Of a stretch of DNA of 64,000 nucleotides, positions 34,640 through 46,590 are shown piece by piece. A model generated the notes under the pieces. It was not told the origin of the DNA. It saw nothing but the letters and a program-made list of their open reading frames with translations, and did no database searches. Each line of letters starts with the position of its first letter. The first letter of the stretch is position 1. The DNA lies in assembly GCF_040412425.1 (NCBI RefSeq), contig NC_089756.1, positions 2,727,998 to 2,791,997 of the forward strand, read 5' to 3'. The DNA comes from Macrobrachium rosenbergii (taxonomy: Eukaryota; Arthropoda; Malacostraca; Decapoda; Palaemonidae). The translations under genes were made by a program, and so were the position numbers.

Positions 34640-37600
34640 CTAGTTATCATCAACATCAGAAATATCAGAGCTATCAGTTTCATCCAACTGGTCCAGTTTC
34701 AGCAAAAAGGGGTTATAGCATCCATCCAGACCTCCACAAACGCAGTACACACTGAAAGATATTTTACTTTTGTGACAAGAACAAGTAGCCTAACTACAGG
34801 CTTTGCCTTCTACTTTACAACCACAACTAATTACGTCTATCAAACCAGGAGGGGCTGGTGGAATAGCAGCAATAGAAGGGATGGCGTTGTGTCTTTCACA
34901 TGCCTCTCAATATCGACTTTTGGGGGTCCTGGCTGATCAGCAGCTTTCCATAATATCATCTGAAGATGCGCTCTTTGCACATGGAGAAGCAGATTAGCAT
35001 CTGTGGGAGGCAAAGCCATGATTCGCAATGGCTTTCCTCTTTTTCTGGTATATATTTTATGGCGGGCTGCATTCATCGAGATACCCTGTGGCATACCATA
35101 CAGTGCTGCGAAGAATTCCTGTCCTATTCTCATAAGTTCATTTTCAGTAGCATTTTCCTTACCAAGTATTTCATCCAGTTCAGGGAAATTCCCTGACAGC
35201 AAGACATTTAGAGCACCAATCTTTCCTTTGCTGAATTCATATGATACATTATCACTACCAGTCAGTGAATGCATCCCCAACAATTGCAAACATTTAGGAC
35301 CCAGCTTTTTGCAAATCTCATTTATGTTTATGACTTCTCCATTCCAACAATCCATTTGAACTTCACATTTTGAATACAATTCAGTTTTCCAAAACCCAGT
35401 AAATTAGCAGAACCAGCACATCCGTATCATTACTAAGAACCCTGATTGTTTTATTGCATTCTGCTACTTGTAGCACATATGTGATCATTGTAATATCAGC
35501 TTCCTCATGTAAAAAGACACCACTACTTTGGCTCTCTAAAGTTGTATTATTACCGAAGAAGATGGAGGATATTAATGCTGAAAGCTTCTTTTTGTGTCTT
35601 TCTTTTTCATGATGGCATCCCTACTTGGGAGGGAGTTGACTGGTAAGGGTAAGGTTGTAGTCTGTAGTACCTTCGCCACCACGTCTCTGTCTCTCATGGT
35701 CCTTGATTAAAAGGTCATAATACTTATCAAATACCAGTATCTTTTCACAATATGTAGGGTATTTAGAAAGGTAGCTCTTCATGTTATCAACAAGCACAGT
35801 TACATCACCACCATGAGGCCATGTGATATGATATAAAAGTTGTTGTGCATCCACGATGATGATATCTGGGGCTGGTGCATTAGAACTATCAGACGTCTTG
35901 TAAGAGTAGATTTAGTGCCTTTGCGTAAGCAACCATACTCATCAATAATTGATGAAGGGACTGCACATAATCCATACTGAAAAATGTTTTCTAACTCCAG
36001 CTGGCGTTGTTGTCCTACCATGAGAAGACGTAGGAAAATGGTTTCCAAGTCAAAAACAGTCTGTTCTCCCACTTTTATGCCAAGCTTTAGCTGCTCCATA
36101 GTTTTGACTGAGTTAGAAATTTTTGAATGAAATCCAGACGGTAGTGAATTACGGAACGATGCTACCATTTTTTCTCCAATTTGCAGTGCATCTTGTACGT
36201 TGACTTCACTTGGTGCAACTTTACCATTCACTATATTGTACAATGAAGGACAGTTAGCTTCAAGTGGATGGGAATGTTTATTCAATTCAGCAGCAATTCT
36301 TGAACGATCATCAGAATCAAGTTCTTTTCTTTTTTTACCTTCTTTATGTTTCCCTTGCATTGTTGATGTACAGCTTTGTTCTGAATATAAATTTTGCATG
36401 GCATCCGAAAGGAAAGCAGAAATGGGAAATGAATCAATCCATTCACTAACAAGCTCTGGGGACAGTGTCATACCACTCAAACCACCCTTTCCTGTCTGTA
36501 TAGCTGTTTGCTCACCAAACTGATCACTTGACACAGAATTCCAATGACCATCAATGTGCCGACACACATGTGCTCCAGCAATAAGGTCTGCCTTAACGTC
36601 TTCTGGTAAGTTGTGCATCTCCAGCAAGTGCCAGGAGATATATCGAGCATAATGGAAATGACCTGCACTGAAAAAAATAAGGCAACATTCGCTCAAGAAA
36701 AAGCTGTTGAAATAGCCAGTCCCCTTCCCTTTCTGCACGAAGGAACTGATGAACTAATAGAGTTGGTCTTATAAACTTATCAACCCAGTGTTTCCCTGTT
36801 GGATGCTCTCGTACCTCATCCATATGTGCTGATATTTCATCAAATGTTTTTTCACCATCTTTAAGAAAATTCTGTAATAAGACAACTACCACCATACGAA
36901 TGCCCTCATTGATCTCACCATGCTTTTCCATTCATGATACTTGCTACATGTCCAAATGCAGATCCAACAAGAACATCCAAACCTGATCCTTTCATAAGTG
37001 TTCCAATGCATCCTAGGAAAGACATAACTATATGCATTGCCCCTGGAAAAATTATTACATTTTTTAACCTTTCCGGTTCCCACCACTTTATTTACTGGGC
37101 AACCATATACAACTGCATGTCTATAGATACACAGGCATAAGTCATGCCCTGCTCAGACAGAGAATCCTTCATGTAAAGAAGTGACGTTAACACTGTGTCT
37201 GGATGTGATGGTGGAGCATGTATAAGATGGCCAGTCAGATATATTGTACCAGCTTTGAGTGCTGGTAAACCTTGCTCTTTTGCAAGTTGATTATTGAATC
37301 CAGACCACTCCATTGTTAGCGAGTTTAGCCACTGGGTATCCCTTCTCTCAGCAGACCTAAGACTTTTCTCCCTAGCACATAAGTCTTTTTAAGGTATTCC
37401 TGTAGTTAATGGAACAAAAGGAGGGTTCACTTTCTTAGGTCCAAAATAGTTTTCCATTGTTATAGGGTGGGTGATGGAAAGAGACAATGCTGCTGTTTTT
37501 GTCAGCCGGGGTATAAAGAGCTTCATAACTCCTATCTCGCAATTTTCTTTCTTAATTACAGCATTAGGATTCATTTGAAATTCATGAGCCATAACATGTG

Positions 37601-38958
37601 TCTCACGACGTCCATTTGGAGTTGAAACCTGAAGGTCAAAGTTATCAAACCATCCAAACACTGGACCCAGTGTCCCAGTCATACCCATAGCTTGGTGAAA
37701 TGAACTACTGTTGTCTCCTACATATTTTGCAGCAGGCTTACGAAAACGCAAAACTTCATCACATGAAACTATGAAACCATGATCGTGCAAAAGCTTGATT
37801 AGTTCAGAGCTGCCATACTTGTGATGCAGTTTTACTGCTAGTCCTAAAGTTGTTTGGTTTCTACTGCTTGTGATGTGACTCTGCACAGCCTGAGCAAGGC
37901 TAAGAGACTTCTTTGACACTTGTCCTTTAGATACCAGTTTTTATATAATTTTGAGTAATGTGGGGCTAGTAATTCTCACCACACTGCTGTATGTGAAGTC
38001 TCCCAAATCGTAAACTGTATTATCATATGCTACAGCAGTGGCTTCATGTTTCACTTACCTCACCACTGCATTAACATTGCCATCATCAAGATTTTCTGTT
38101 TTGACAACCTTCAACACTACCGACATAATCCTTAAATCCAATCACTTTTGCACAACCCTCCATGCTGATAACTATAATGTCATCTCCAAAATAATTTAGC
38201 AGATTTGTAAACATCTGCTGGCGAGAAAGACCGCCAGAACTGCAATATTTTGAAAACAATTCAATAGATGTCCATGTACTCTGAGTTTGTTCGGCATACA
38301 TAAAATCTATTACCTCTTTTAGAGCCTCATCATCAACTACACCATAATTAGTTGATAAATTAGTGTACTTTGGAATTACCATAAACGCATCATAACATTT
38401 CTTGTGGTATTGTGCATCGGCAGCAGGTAAATCTGTATGAGACCCATTTATACGGATTTCAACCTCTCTACCCCATTTGTCATTCCTTTGTTCACAAACA
38501 TCTAATAATACATCTTTAAATGATAAAAGTCCCCGGCGATCCTTTGTCTCGCATTTTACAACTCGATCCCATCTATCAGGATGTTTTGGGTCTTTTGAGG
38601 CGCAAACTCTACCACAGATCAAACAGTGGTTCAAAAAATCAAAAGTAGGTAGCTGAGACCTTCTAATTCTTGAAGTACTTGGTCCTTCACCAACTTCGGA
38701 ATAGAAACCTTGTTTTCGTTTCTTTGATAAATACTTTGATACATTTTGCTTAAAGGTGTAAGCACAGTAACACGATTTGTGACATTTTACAATGGCATTG
38801 TCTCCTAACGACTCCAAAATAGTTTGTAAATCTACGTGAAATTTGTCTCCCCTCTCTATTTTACTCCGTTGGATCATTGTTTTGATACCATGAACCTTGA
38901 ATATCTTAAGATCTCTTTCATTCTTGCAGGCAGGTATCATACAGGACTCACCATCCAT
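34640..38958 (-). pseudogene. Large PIN/XPG-like nuclease-family protein of T (decayed)
   Basis: The minus strand encodes, with about eleven frameshifts or stops, one protein of roughly 1,400 residues. I recognise it as a widespread uncharacterised invertebrate family. The N-terminus has Cys/His clusters (CMIPACKN, CHKSCYC, CLICGRVC, HKKCYDAF). The middle has SSRNQTTLGLAVKLHHKYGS, then WFDNFD and a Gly-rich SFLG segment. The C-terminal third resembles a PIN/XPG nuclease: IVDAQQLLYH (about 35840), LVFDKYYD, an EAD motif (35495..35503) and SNDTDVLVLL (about 35410..35435). LLGMHSLTGSDN and ALPPTDAN follow. It ends in a Cys-rich tail (CGCK, CSCH, CVCGG) and an acidic end (stop 34640..34642). A TTTTTTCTCAG acceptor-like site precedes the ATG at 38958. 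Function is unknown, and nuclease activity is inferred. Confidence 0.72.
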
Positions 38959-39127
38959 CTGAGAAAAAATACCACCACCACCTTTTAAAGCCATGCAATA
39001 TCAACAATGCAAATGTTTCCAATTACCCAGTGATTAGTAGATATTATTTGTTCCCAAAATGTGTATCATAAATTATGTTATTCCAGCAAGAGAAATTATC
39101 TAGTCCATATCATTGTACAATTGCAAC

Positions 39128-40040
39128 ATCATGCCACATTGAATAAAGACTTACTGAATGAAATGTGCTTACCTTTACTATTATTCCGTGCAGACTCCTT
39201 AACAGTGAAATTAGATAACAGACTGCACATGCAAGACCCTTAAGGAATTAGTCATATAATATACTGGACACGCTTCATGCTTGACACGTTTCATGTCTGC
39301 CTGTAAATGATTAACTATATATGAAAATAAATCAGGGGATCCATAAAATTTGTCATGCCAATACAAGTAAATCTTAAAAGAAAGATAATTTAATACATGT
39401 CATTGAATAATTGCCGAATAATGTTGTAAAATCACCACATCGGCGCCAGGGTAGTGTTTCAGCGGCGCCATTAATTAAGTCTCCGCTGAGCATGTTTTCT
39501 TTGGTGACTTCCCATTTTCTTCAAGCTCAATTAGTCACGCCTAAAACGTGCCAGGTCACGCATTTTTAATCATTTTTACTTTATGCGTATTTATACAAAT
39601 GTCACATTGTGTATCACATGTTTCTTCATTCACAGGCATCAAGCCTGTATCCATATTGTAGTTCTGTATGTTTTGTATTGTAATTTGTACTCGTTCACTG
39701 CATATTATTGTTTATTGTTTCGACCTCAGGTCACAGTCAATTCCATTGTCTCTCGCGGGCCGGCGTCAGTCGGGCGGCGTCGGCCGCTATATAAACTGCC
39801 TGGATCTGTAATAAAGTAGCAGTAACTTTTACCTGCTCGTTTCTTTGACACCTTACAATGTCACGTAAAGTATAGACTTACTGAATTAAAGCTCTTACCT
39901 TTATTATTATTTCATGTAGATACCTTAATACTAGATTCAAATAACTTGCTATTCATGCAAAATTCTTAAACTACCAGTGAAATTAGTATACTAATGTTTA
40001 ATGCTTGAGACGTCTACCTGTAAATAATTAACATATTTAA
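39128..40040. repeat. Diverged direct repeat flanking D3
   Basis: About 190 bp at 39128..39320 (AGACTTACTGAAT ... CTTACCTTTA ... TGCTTGA ... CTGTAAAT) recurs, diverged, at 39876..40040. The D3 LTR lies between them. On the minus strand each copy carries an AGGTAAG donor-like motif. Confidence 0.55.
39425..39857 (+). repeat. Solo LTR D3, inserted in T
   Basis: The 433 bp LTR is flanked by ATGT at 39421..39424 and 39858..39861. It is nearly identical to D1 and D2 apart from a small internal duplication (cgggcggcgt near 39770). Confidence 0.93.
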
Positions 40041-40186
40041 AAATCCGTGTTTAACCTTCAAGGAGGTTAATAAAAAGCAATTACGGCTCATTAATATAAT
40101 TTAATTATCTACCCTCAACTTTTCCTTACTCAGGAAAGCGGATATTTTGAGATATAATCACTACCCGTTTTACATAATATGCTATG

Positions 40187-40419
<233 letters not shown>

Positions 40420-40553
40420 AGAGAGAGAAAAACTCATTCTTGGACAATCATTGCCATTGTTATTCATGTGCGCTGTGTAGTTATTTAATACACATACATG
40501 AATTCTAATTTTTATACTAAGATTTAAAAAATTAATATATTTAAGGACCTTAT

Positions 40554-40819
40554 GTTAATCCTTGACCTTGAAAACACTGGTGTAGACTCCAAAATGTTTT
40601 CATTATAATGCTCGGATAAAACGATTTTTTCGAAAATACGATTTGGGATAATGGCGGGATTAATATGAGACTAGAAAACAATGCCCAAGGTTTTTTTCGG
40701 GACAACCCACTTCAAATACCTTGGAATACCCTTAGGATTGCATATCAAGCATAAAACCTTGTACTATAGAAAATTCATAGGTTCCCTATAGATTCCTATG
40801 GGGCGGCAACTCGACTATA
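40554..40819 (-). repeat. Right terminal inverted repeat of T
   Basis: Partner of 33891..34147. The outer 15 bp are identical and inner blocks follow in the same order. Confidence 0.75.
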
Positions 40820-41229
40820 AGCAAAACAAAGGAGAAAGTACAGTCAGTACAGTAATGTGTTTATGTGGATGTTGTGAACTTGCAAGATGTGTGGAGGAGG
40901 TACAGAGTTTGAGTTTGGAATTTGTGAGAATATTATGGTAGAAGGACAAATTTCAGATGAGGCGGAACACTTCAGTCAGAATAAAAGCTCAAGATGCATG
41001 CATAAGGCCTCTCGTTCTATAGGCTGCAGAAACTGGTGCACAGGCCAATCTAAAATTAAGAAATGGAGATTTTGGAGAGGCTTCACTGCTAAGACCGATG
41101 GTCAGAGTGAGGTAGAAATATAATATTCTGCACAGGGAAGTGGTAGAGAGATCTGGTGTCTGGCAGCTGGAAAATGAACCAAAATCTTAAAGACAAATGG
41201 TTGGGGACTGTGATGAACAGTTGGTCAGA
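40820..41229. other. No gene recognised
   Basis: A 78-codon open frame (40887..41123) has no recognisable motif. The remainder looks non-coding. Confidence 0.45.
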
Positions 41230-41693
41230 AAACCAATAGGTATGGAAGTAGCAGGATAAGACCTGCAGAAAGATACAAGAAATCATGGAAAAGGACTATT
41301 AGTGAAGACAAAAACCTAATGGAATTCAGGTGGAAAGTCTACAGAACAAAAGTGGAGAAAACTCAGACCTTATTAGGAAACCCCCTATGAGAGTAGTGCC
41401 ATCAGTGCAACTCATGCGCGATGCACTGTAGGCATTACTTAAGGGTCTTTGCAGCATCCCTTCGACCCCTGGATGCAACCCCTTTCACTCCTTTTACTGT
41501 ACCTCCATTCATATTATTTCTTCCATCTTACTTCCACCCTCTTCTAACAATTGTTTCATAATACAACTGTGAGTTTTTCCCCCAATTACACCTTTAAACC
41601 CTTTTTACCCTCAATTTTCCTTTCAGGGCTCAATGACCTCATAGGTCCCAGCGCTTGGCCGTCAGCCCAAATTGTACATTCTATTCTATTATT
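41230..41693 (+). repeat. LINE 3' remnant with dispersed-repeat tail
   Basis: The first part reads like the C-terminal RPAERYKKSWKRT-type tail seen in several LINE RT proteins. It is followed by a pyrimidine-rich 3' region containing CATAGGTCCCAGCGCTTGGC and a TTCTA-type simple tail. The same 3' signature, truncated, is the TSD-flanked insert at 645..701. Exact family not assigned. Confidence 0.5.
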
Positions 41694-42562
41694 AAGGGAA
41701 AGGCTGATGTAAAAATATTATTATATATGTAGGCTATACATATATATGAATATGTGTGTTTGTGGCAATATGTTCATGAAATAAGAGGCCTGATGTTGAT
41801 CTCTGGATTCTTCAGCTCTTCCAACCAATTAAGACGAAGGTCCCCGCGTCGCAAAGCTTGTTTGGAAATACCTGACTATTCTTGAAAGAGATGGTAAGAA
41901 TATAACTGTGCCTCGTCTTGCAATATTGGAAGGATTAAGATCATTTATGGATGGAGCATCCAGGATGAACTGAAAGCTAACTCTATCATGGTTGTTGACA
42001 GTTGCATTTCTGTAAATTCAATACCATCACCATTTTTTGAATCATCGTAAAACAAGCCCCAAATCTTCGCAAAACGTCAGAGATGACACTGAAGAGGAAA
42101 TCACGGAAAAACTATAAACGTATGGAAAGCAAAATAAGCTCAGACTGATGGTCCAAATTAGAGTACAAATTATATCAATGTACTACAGTAATAGTAATAA
42201 CGATGGCTACTAACGACATTAAAACAAACAACTTATTACGTATGACATGGAAATTGCGAAATCCTAGAACCATAAAGTAGCTGGAAACTACTTAGTCTCA
42301 TAAGCGAATAAACTCGCTCTTAAACATATATACCTAAACAATGTTGCAGCTTCTTGTCAAAACAATGTTTGATGTAGTTAAGCCAGCGATTGCCGAGGAG
42401 TTTTAATTACTTAACAGACTGATTGTCAGACCAGGCCGTAGGGTGTTACAGAACATGATATTTTACTGTAGTTATTCAGTGTCATTCCTTGGAGATATCA
42501 TTGCTACTATCATCTACTCTATTTTATCGTGAGTTTTTGGTCGTCATAGCGAGAGTCAATGA
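41694..42562. other. Upstream region of the EDEM1-like gene, no gene recognised
   Basis: Ordinary AT-rich sequence with no recognised repeats. It probably includes distal promoter sequence of the gene starting near 42650. Confidence 0.5.
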
Positions 42563-42569
42563 CACGTCA
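42563..42569 (-). promoter_or_regulatory. Candidate UPR element (TGACGTG) of the EDEM1-like gene
   Basis: The minus strand reads TGACGTGT, seven of eight bases of the XBP1/ATF6-type element TGACGTGG/A. It lies about 50 bp upstream of the TATA box. EDEM genes are known IRE1/XBP1 targets in animals, which makes the match plausible, but the motif is short. Confidence 0.4.
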
Positions 42570-42616
42570 ATGTTTGTATGATTACGACCTGTCACAGATG
42601 GAAAGTGATCATGACA

Positions 42617-42623
42617 TATAAAG
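42617..42623 (+). promoter_or_regulatory. TATA box (TATAAAG) of the EDEM1-like gene
   Basis: TATAAAG lies about 280 bp before the chosen start codon, predicting transcription start near 42645..42650. A short upstream ATG frame (from about 42648, some 20 codons) would then be in the leader. An intron within the leader cannot be excluded. Confidence 0.45.
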
Positions 42624-42900
42624 GCTTGAAGGTTGTTCCTTTTAATGGGGATGTTCTCTGCGATTAAGAAATACCAGAATTTAAGTAAATTATTATCGAT
42701 CTATGTATTATAATATAATTATGTTGATTATTTACTCTTAAATAAATAATTTGTATATGTAAGATATGATTTTATCCGTAGATTTCAGTATATTCCGGGT
42801 TTTGGCTAGTAGAGAACGGTCCGACCATATCAGAGACGTAGGATTTCCTTCTCAACCTCAACAGCTGGTCTACTATGTCATCTCGCAAAGTTTCGTTATT

Positions 42901-43166
42901 ATGGTGTCCGTACTCTCGCCTTGCTTGGTGCTTATAGTCTTTCAAGGATTCTGCGCGAGTGAATGTGCCTTTAACATATTGCGATATCCTCTGGGGGAAC
43001 TGGAGAAGAAATATGGCCGCGTCAGTGAAGTGGAAAGGCTTGCCCTCAAGAAGGACGTCAGAGAAATGTTTTATTTTGGGTATGACAGTTACATGAAATA
43101 CGCCTACCCCAAGGATGAGCTGAATCCTATCTACTGCAGGGGAAGAGGACCTGATTATGATAATCC
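42901..43166 (+). CDS. EDEM1: EDEM1-like ER degradation-enhancing mannosidase-family protein, first coding exon
   Basis: The exon encodes a hydrophobic signal sequence (MVSVLSPCLVLIVF...) followed by RYPLGELEKKYG. The start of a GH47 mannosidase-like domain follows: REMFYFGYDSYMKYAYP, KDELNPIYCRGRGPD. The last motif is very close to the N-terminal GH47 region of animal EDEM1, and EDEM2 and EDEM3 differ more here (from memory). The exon ends at CC|GTAAGC, a good splice donor, in phase 2. The next exon (NINDVL...-type sequence) is not in the window, so the first intron exceeds 20 kb. EDEM proteins act in the ER lumen, directing misfolded glycoproteins to degradation. An in-frame ATG at 42766 would add 45 residues, but the ATG at 42901 gives a canonical signal peptide. 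Confidence 0.88.
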
Positions 43167-44019
43167 GTAAGCTTTCTTTTTGGTAAAACTATGAAACAGC
43201 TCCCCATGAACTATTAGGCTACCTTGGAAATTGATTTTTCCTTTACATTTAGGCTAGTGTTGCTGATGAAGGAGGTGGCGATGTGTATTGTCGGTCAATT
43301 ATTATTAACCTCATATCTACCCAACATGGTTGGCGACCCTTTGGGAATGCGGGGTTTTCAGTGGACGGAAAATGTTGGGAGAAAGACCTGACTTCCATGT
43401 TATGTAATGGATCCGCGCTCGTGCAAGTCACTATAGAGCCGTATGTTCAAGAAGGGATTGGCTGAGGAAACCTAGGTAATTCTATATATTAGCTCTGCGC
43501 CTGTTTTTACCTTTTCAACTGGTTTTTCTACACTTTTAGGGGTTCTGATACTGCTGGTGCATCTGCTTGTTGTTGGCCAAATGGAATGTCCCTTCGCCGT
43601 GTTTAGTACTGGCCCGGGGGCGGTTGGGTACCCATACATTAACAAGTTATTGCACTTGCCAGACGGGATATGAACCGTTCGAAACAGACGTACCCGTACT
43701 CTGTCTTGTGAAGATCGCGTATGGAAACCCCTTGTTGGATGGACTTCAGGGGTTAATTACAGGTTAATTACACTCGAACACCAAAAATTAAAGGTAAATT
43801 CATAATTAGCAATAAAAAGACTGTAGAAAAAGTTAAGTTAGAAGGCAGTCGCCGCTGCAGAGCTACTATATAGTTCTACCGAAACCTATTTCAAAAGAAA
43901 CTAGCCTATACTAAACTATCATATCTTAAACTAGCCTAACCTAACCTAGCAGGCTGTGTTATTTAGCTGGTGCTCTGACCCCGGAACCCTTGGTGAAGAA
44001 ACTCCATTGTTCCTACACG
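43167..44019 (+). other. Start of EDEM1-like intron 1, no gene recognised
   Basis: It begins with the GTAAGC donor. It contains short open frames without motifs and a few CCTAA-like words near 43935..43955. No further exon of the gene is recognised here or anywhere to the right. Confidence 0.5.
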
Positions 44020-45271
44020 ATACACAAACCATTGGTCCTTTACATTAGGGAATTACTTAGAGCGAAGCTGGAAACGGCTGTTAAAATTCTTGAACAAGGT
44101 GGTTAGGCAGTACCTACCATCTGGTAGGTGGGAGTCCCGTCTGCCTGGATGTAAACATTCCAGTTTGCTTTCGGCTGTCATGCTGTGCAGACGTGTTTAC
44201 GGAGCTCTTTACCTGATTGTCATTAAGCTCTTCTTTCCCAGTGGGATCTTTTGTGTTGTTTTTGTATATATATTGTATGTGTTTGATATTATTTAATATA
44301 CAAACCCACAATTTTGATACCCTTGTGGTAAGCCTGTCTTTCCCCATCATGTGTTTCTTGGGGTCGGTGGCCAGGGGTGTAACAATTTCGCTCCACTATC
44401 ATTTGGACCTCACCCTGCCGCTCTTTGTTCAGGGGCATGACTGTAACCTTTTCTGTCTTGTGTGAGTGTTGTTCTTCGCCGCCTGTGCTATGGCAGTTTT
44501 GCCAGGAGGAACTTTATTGTGGGGGGGATGGTTTTCCCGGCATTGTTGGAAGGTTATTTGCCTCAGACAGTGCCCTTAATGACTGCCCCTTTGTTCCTTC
44601 TGGTATCCTCCCTCCTGTCTGTCTCTCCTTCGGGAGAGATCTTTCCTTCATCCTCTTCGCTTGCTTGTCAAGTGAAGATTGGCTAATTGGGGGCAAGGGG
44701 GACCAGTCGTCGACCTCTTCTCAGGGGCCTCCTCTCGCTTCGTAGGGCAATCCATCTTAGAGTTAGAAGAGTCTCCCTTTATTAATCTTTTTTGCTTTTT
44801 TCTCCAGGCTGACAGCGAGCATTGCAAGGCACAGCTGAAGCTCTTCTGTGGCAGGAAGGCTCCCCTCATACAGTGGATACTTCGACGGCCATGGTGATGG
44901 TAATGGCTAAGATCCCCACGTCAGTGTCAACACTGTGCTCTGACAAGGGGGACTAACAGCTGTTCGTTCTCTAGTACTCCTGTTTGCTGTGACACTGCCT
45001 CCTGTCATACCTGTGGTCCTGTCTGCTCCTGCTGTTCCTCCTGTCTTTTTGCTCCTATTGCCCTGGCAGCCAGACACCAGGCCACTCCTGCTGTGCCTCC
45101 TGCCCCAGCTGCCTGGTTGCCCTTGTCTCTGCTGCAGACGTTCCTGAAGCTCCTACTGGTTGGGGAGCTCCTGTCGTGCCTCCTGCCTCAGCTTCCCTGG
45201 TCGCTCCTGTTGCTTCTCTTGGTGTTCCTGTCACCTGGGCCGCTCTCATTGCACTTCCTGGTTGTTCTGAC
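44020..45271 (+). mobile_element. DIRS-like element 5' fragment 1
   Basis: It begins with the DIRS terminal signature GGTCCTTTACATTAGG. A GGAAACGGCTGTTAAA / GGTTAGGCAGT block and a CAGTTTGCTTTCGGC block follow. All recur in order in the next fragment and, reversed, at 54650..54900 and 62520..62760. The right half encodes a Pro/Ala/Val-rich low-complexity stretch from CTCCTG repeats. No RT or recombinase is present in this fragment. Confidence 0.65.
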
Positions 45272-46590
45272 ACAATATACAAATTGTCGGTCCTTTACAT
45301 TAGGAATTACTTTCAGCGTAGACTGGAAACGGCTGTTAAACTTTTGAGCAAGGTGGTTAGGCAGTAACTATCGCCTGGTAGGCGGGAATACCCACCTGTC
45401 CAGATGTAAACATTCCAGTTTGCTTTCGGCCGTCATGCGTTGCAGACGTGGTTTCGGATCTCTTCACCTGACTGTCGTTAAGCTCTTATTTCCCAGTGGG
45501 ATCTTTCTGTATTTTTGTGTATATATTACGTGTGTTTGATGTTTTTTAATACAAACCCACGATTTGTGATAACCTTGCATAGCTGTTGTTCCCTGCGCTG
45601 TGCCTTGGGTTTGACGGCCACGTATTTAAGGAGCATGACTGAGTGGTAATGCTTCTTTTCCAGTAGCCCTTTATTTAGATACTGTACAATCAGAAATATT
45701 AGATTGGGATATAGTATCTTCATTTCCCTACATTGATCGGGACGTTAAGAGTTCGCTTCCCTTCTTGGGCTCCCGCCCTCCGTGTACAAGGGCATGACTA
45801 CTTCCTTCCTACTTGTGCTGAGTGTTGTTTTCACCACCTGTGCTTAGAGAGTTGCGGGGCAGGTGGGAGGTTGTGGGTGTTGTCTGTAAGTTACGCTTCC
45901 ACGGTGCCCTTGGTAGCCTCCCCTCCTTCCTTCTCTCTCCCTGTAGGTTCTTCCTTATCTCTCCTTCAGAAGAGATCTCTCTCCTTCGCCCTCTTCGCTC
46001 GCTCGTTGGGCAAAGACCGTGAGGGGGGCGCGGTCGGGCGACCTCTTCTTGGGTACCTCCTCTTGCTGCGTAGGGCAGTTCCCCTCATAGCGAGAGGAGT
46101 TTCCCTCTCTAATCATTTTGCTTTTTCTTCCAGGTTGACAGTAAGCATTGCAGACACAGCAGTAGTTGGCTGGATATCTCAGGGGATATCTCACATGAAC
46201 GTGTCCTGACGTTCATTTAGTGTTGCTTCGGGATCGACCACAATACCTGGCTGGATGACATAGTTCCACATCGGGATCGTTCCAACTCTGTTCCCGCTGA
46301 TGTGGATCGATCGCTGTCATTGCTGGGCTTCATGTATGCTGTGGCAATGCCTCTGGCATATCTGTGGTCCATCTGCTCCTGCTGTTCCCTGTGTTATTCT
46401 CATGTTCACTTGACGACAGTCTCTGGGTGGCTCTTCTTGGTCTCCTGCCGCAGCCATCTTGATCGTTCCTGTCGCTGCTGGTGACTTTCATGTGACGTTC
46501 CTGGCCGTTGCAGTAGCTCCTGCCTTCTGAACCACTTCCATAGCTCCTGCATCGGCTGTCCTGATCGTGCCTGCTGGGGTTTTGGGTCTA
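45272..46590 (+). mobile_element. DIRS-like element 5' fragment 2
   Basis: A second copy of the same 5' region, in direct repeat with fragment 1. It has the terminal signature at 45287, the GGAAACGGCTGTTAAAC block, and CAAACCCACGATTTGTGAT near 45545. It is cut on the right by the MULE at 46591. Its last ~95 bp recur at about 49258..49350 beyond the MULE and SINE. Confidence 0.65.

Noticed and set aside
38040..38060. GGTAAGT donor-like site suggesting an intron in the T gene
   Set aside because: The homologous reading frame continues across it without needing an intron, and the break nearby is a one-base shift plus a later stop.
43283..43465. 60-codon frames on both strands just after the EDEM1-like exon
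   Set aside because: No similarity to the expected next EDEM exon and no splice acceptor context. Likely intronic noise.
43930..43960. CCTAA-like repeats resembling arthropod telomere (TTAGG)n
   Set aside because: Only two or three units occur, embedded in other sequence. That is too few for an interstitial telomere.
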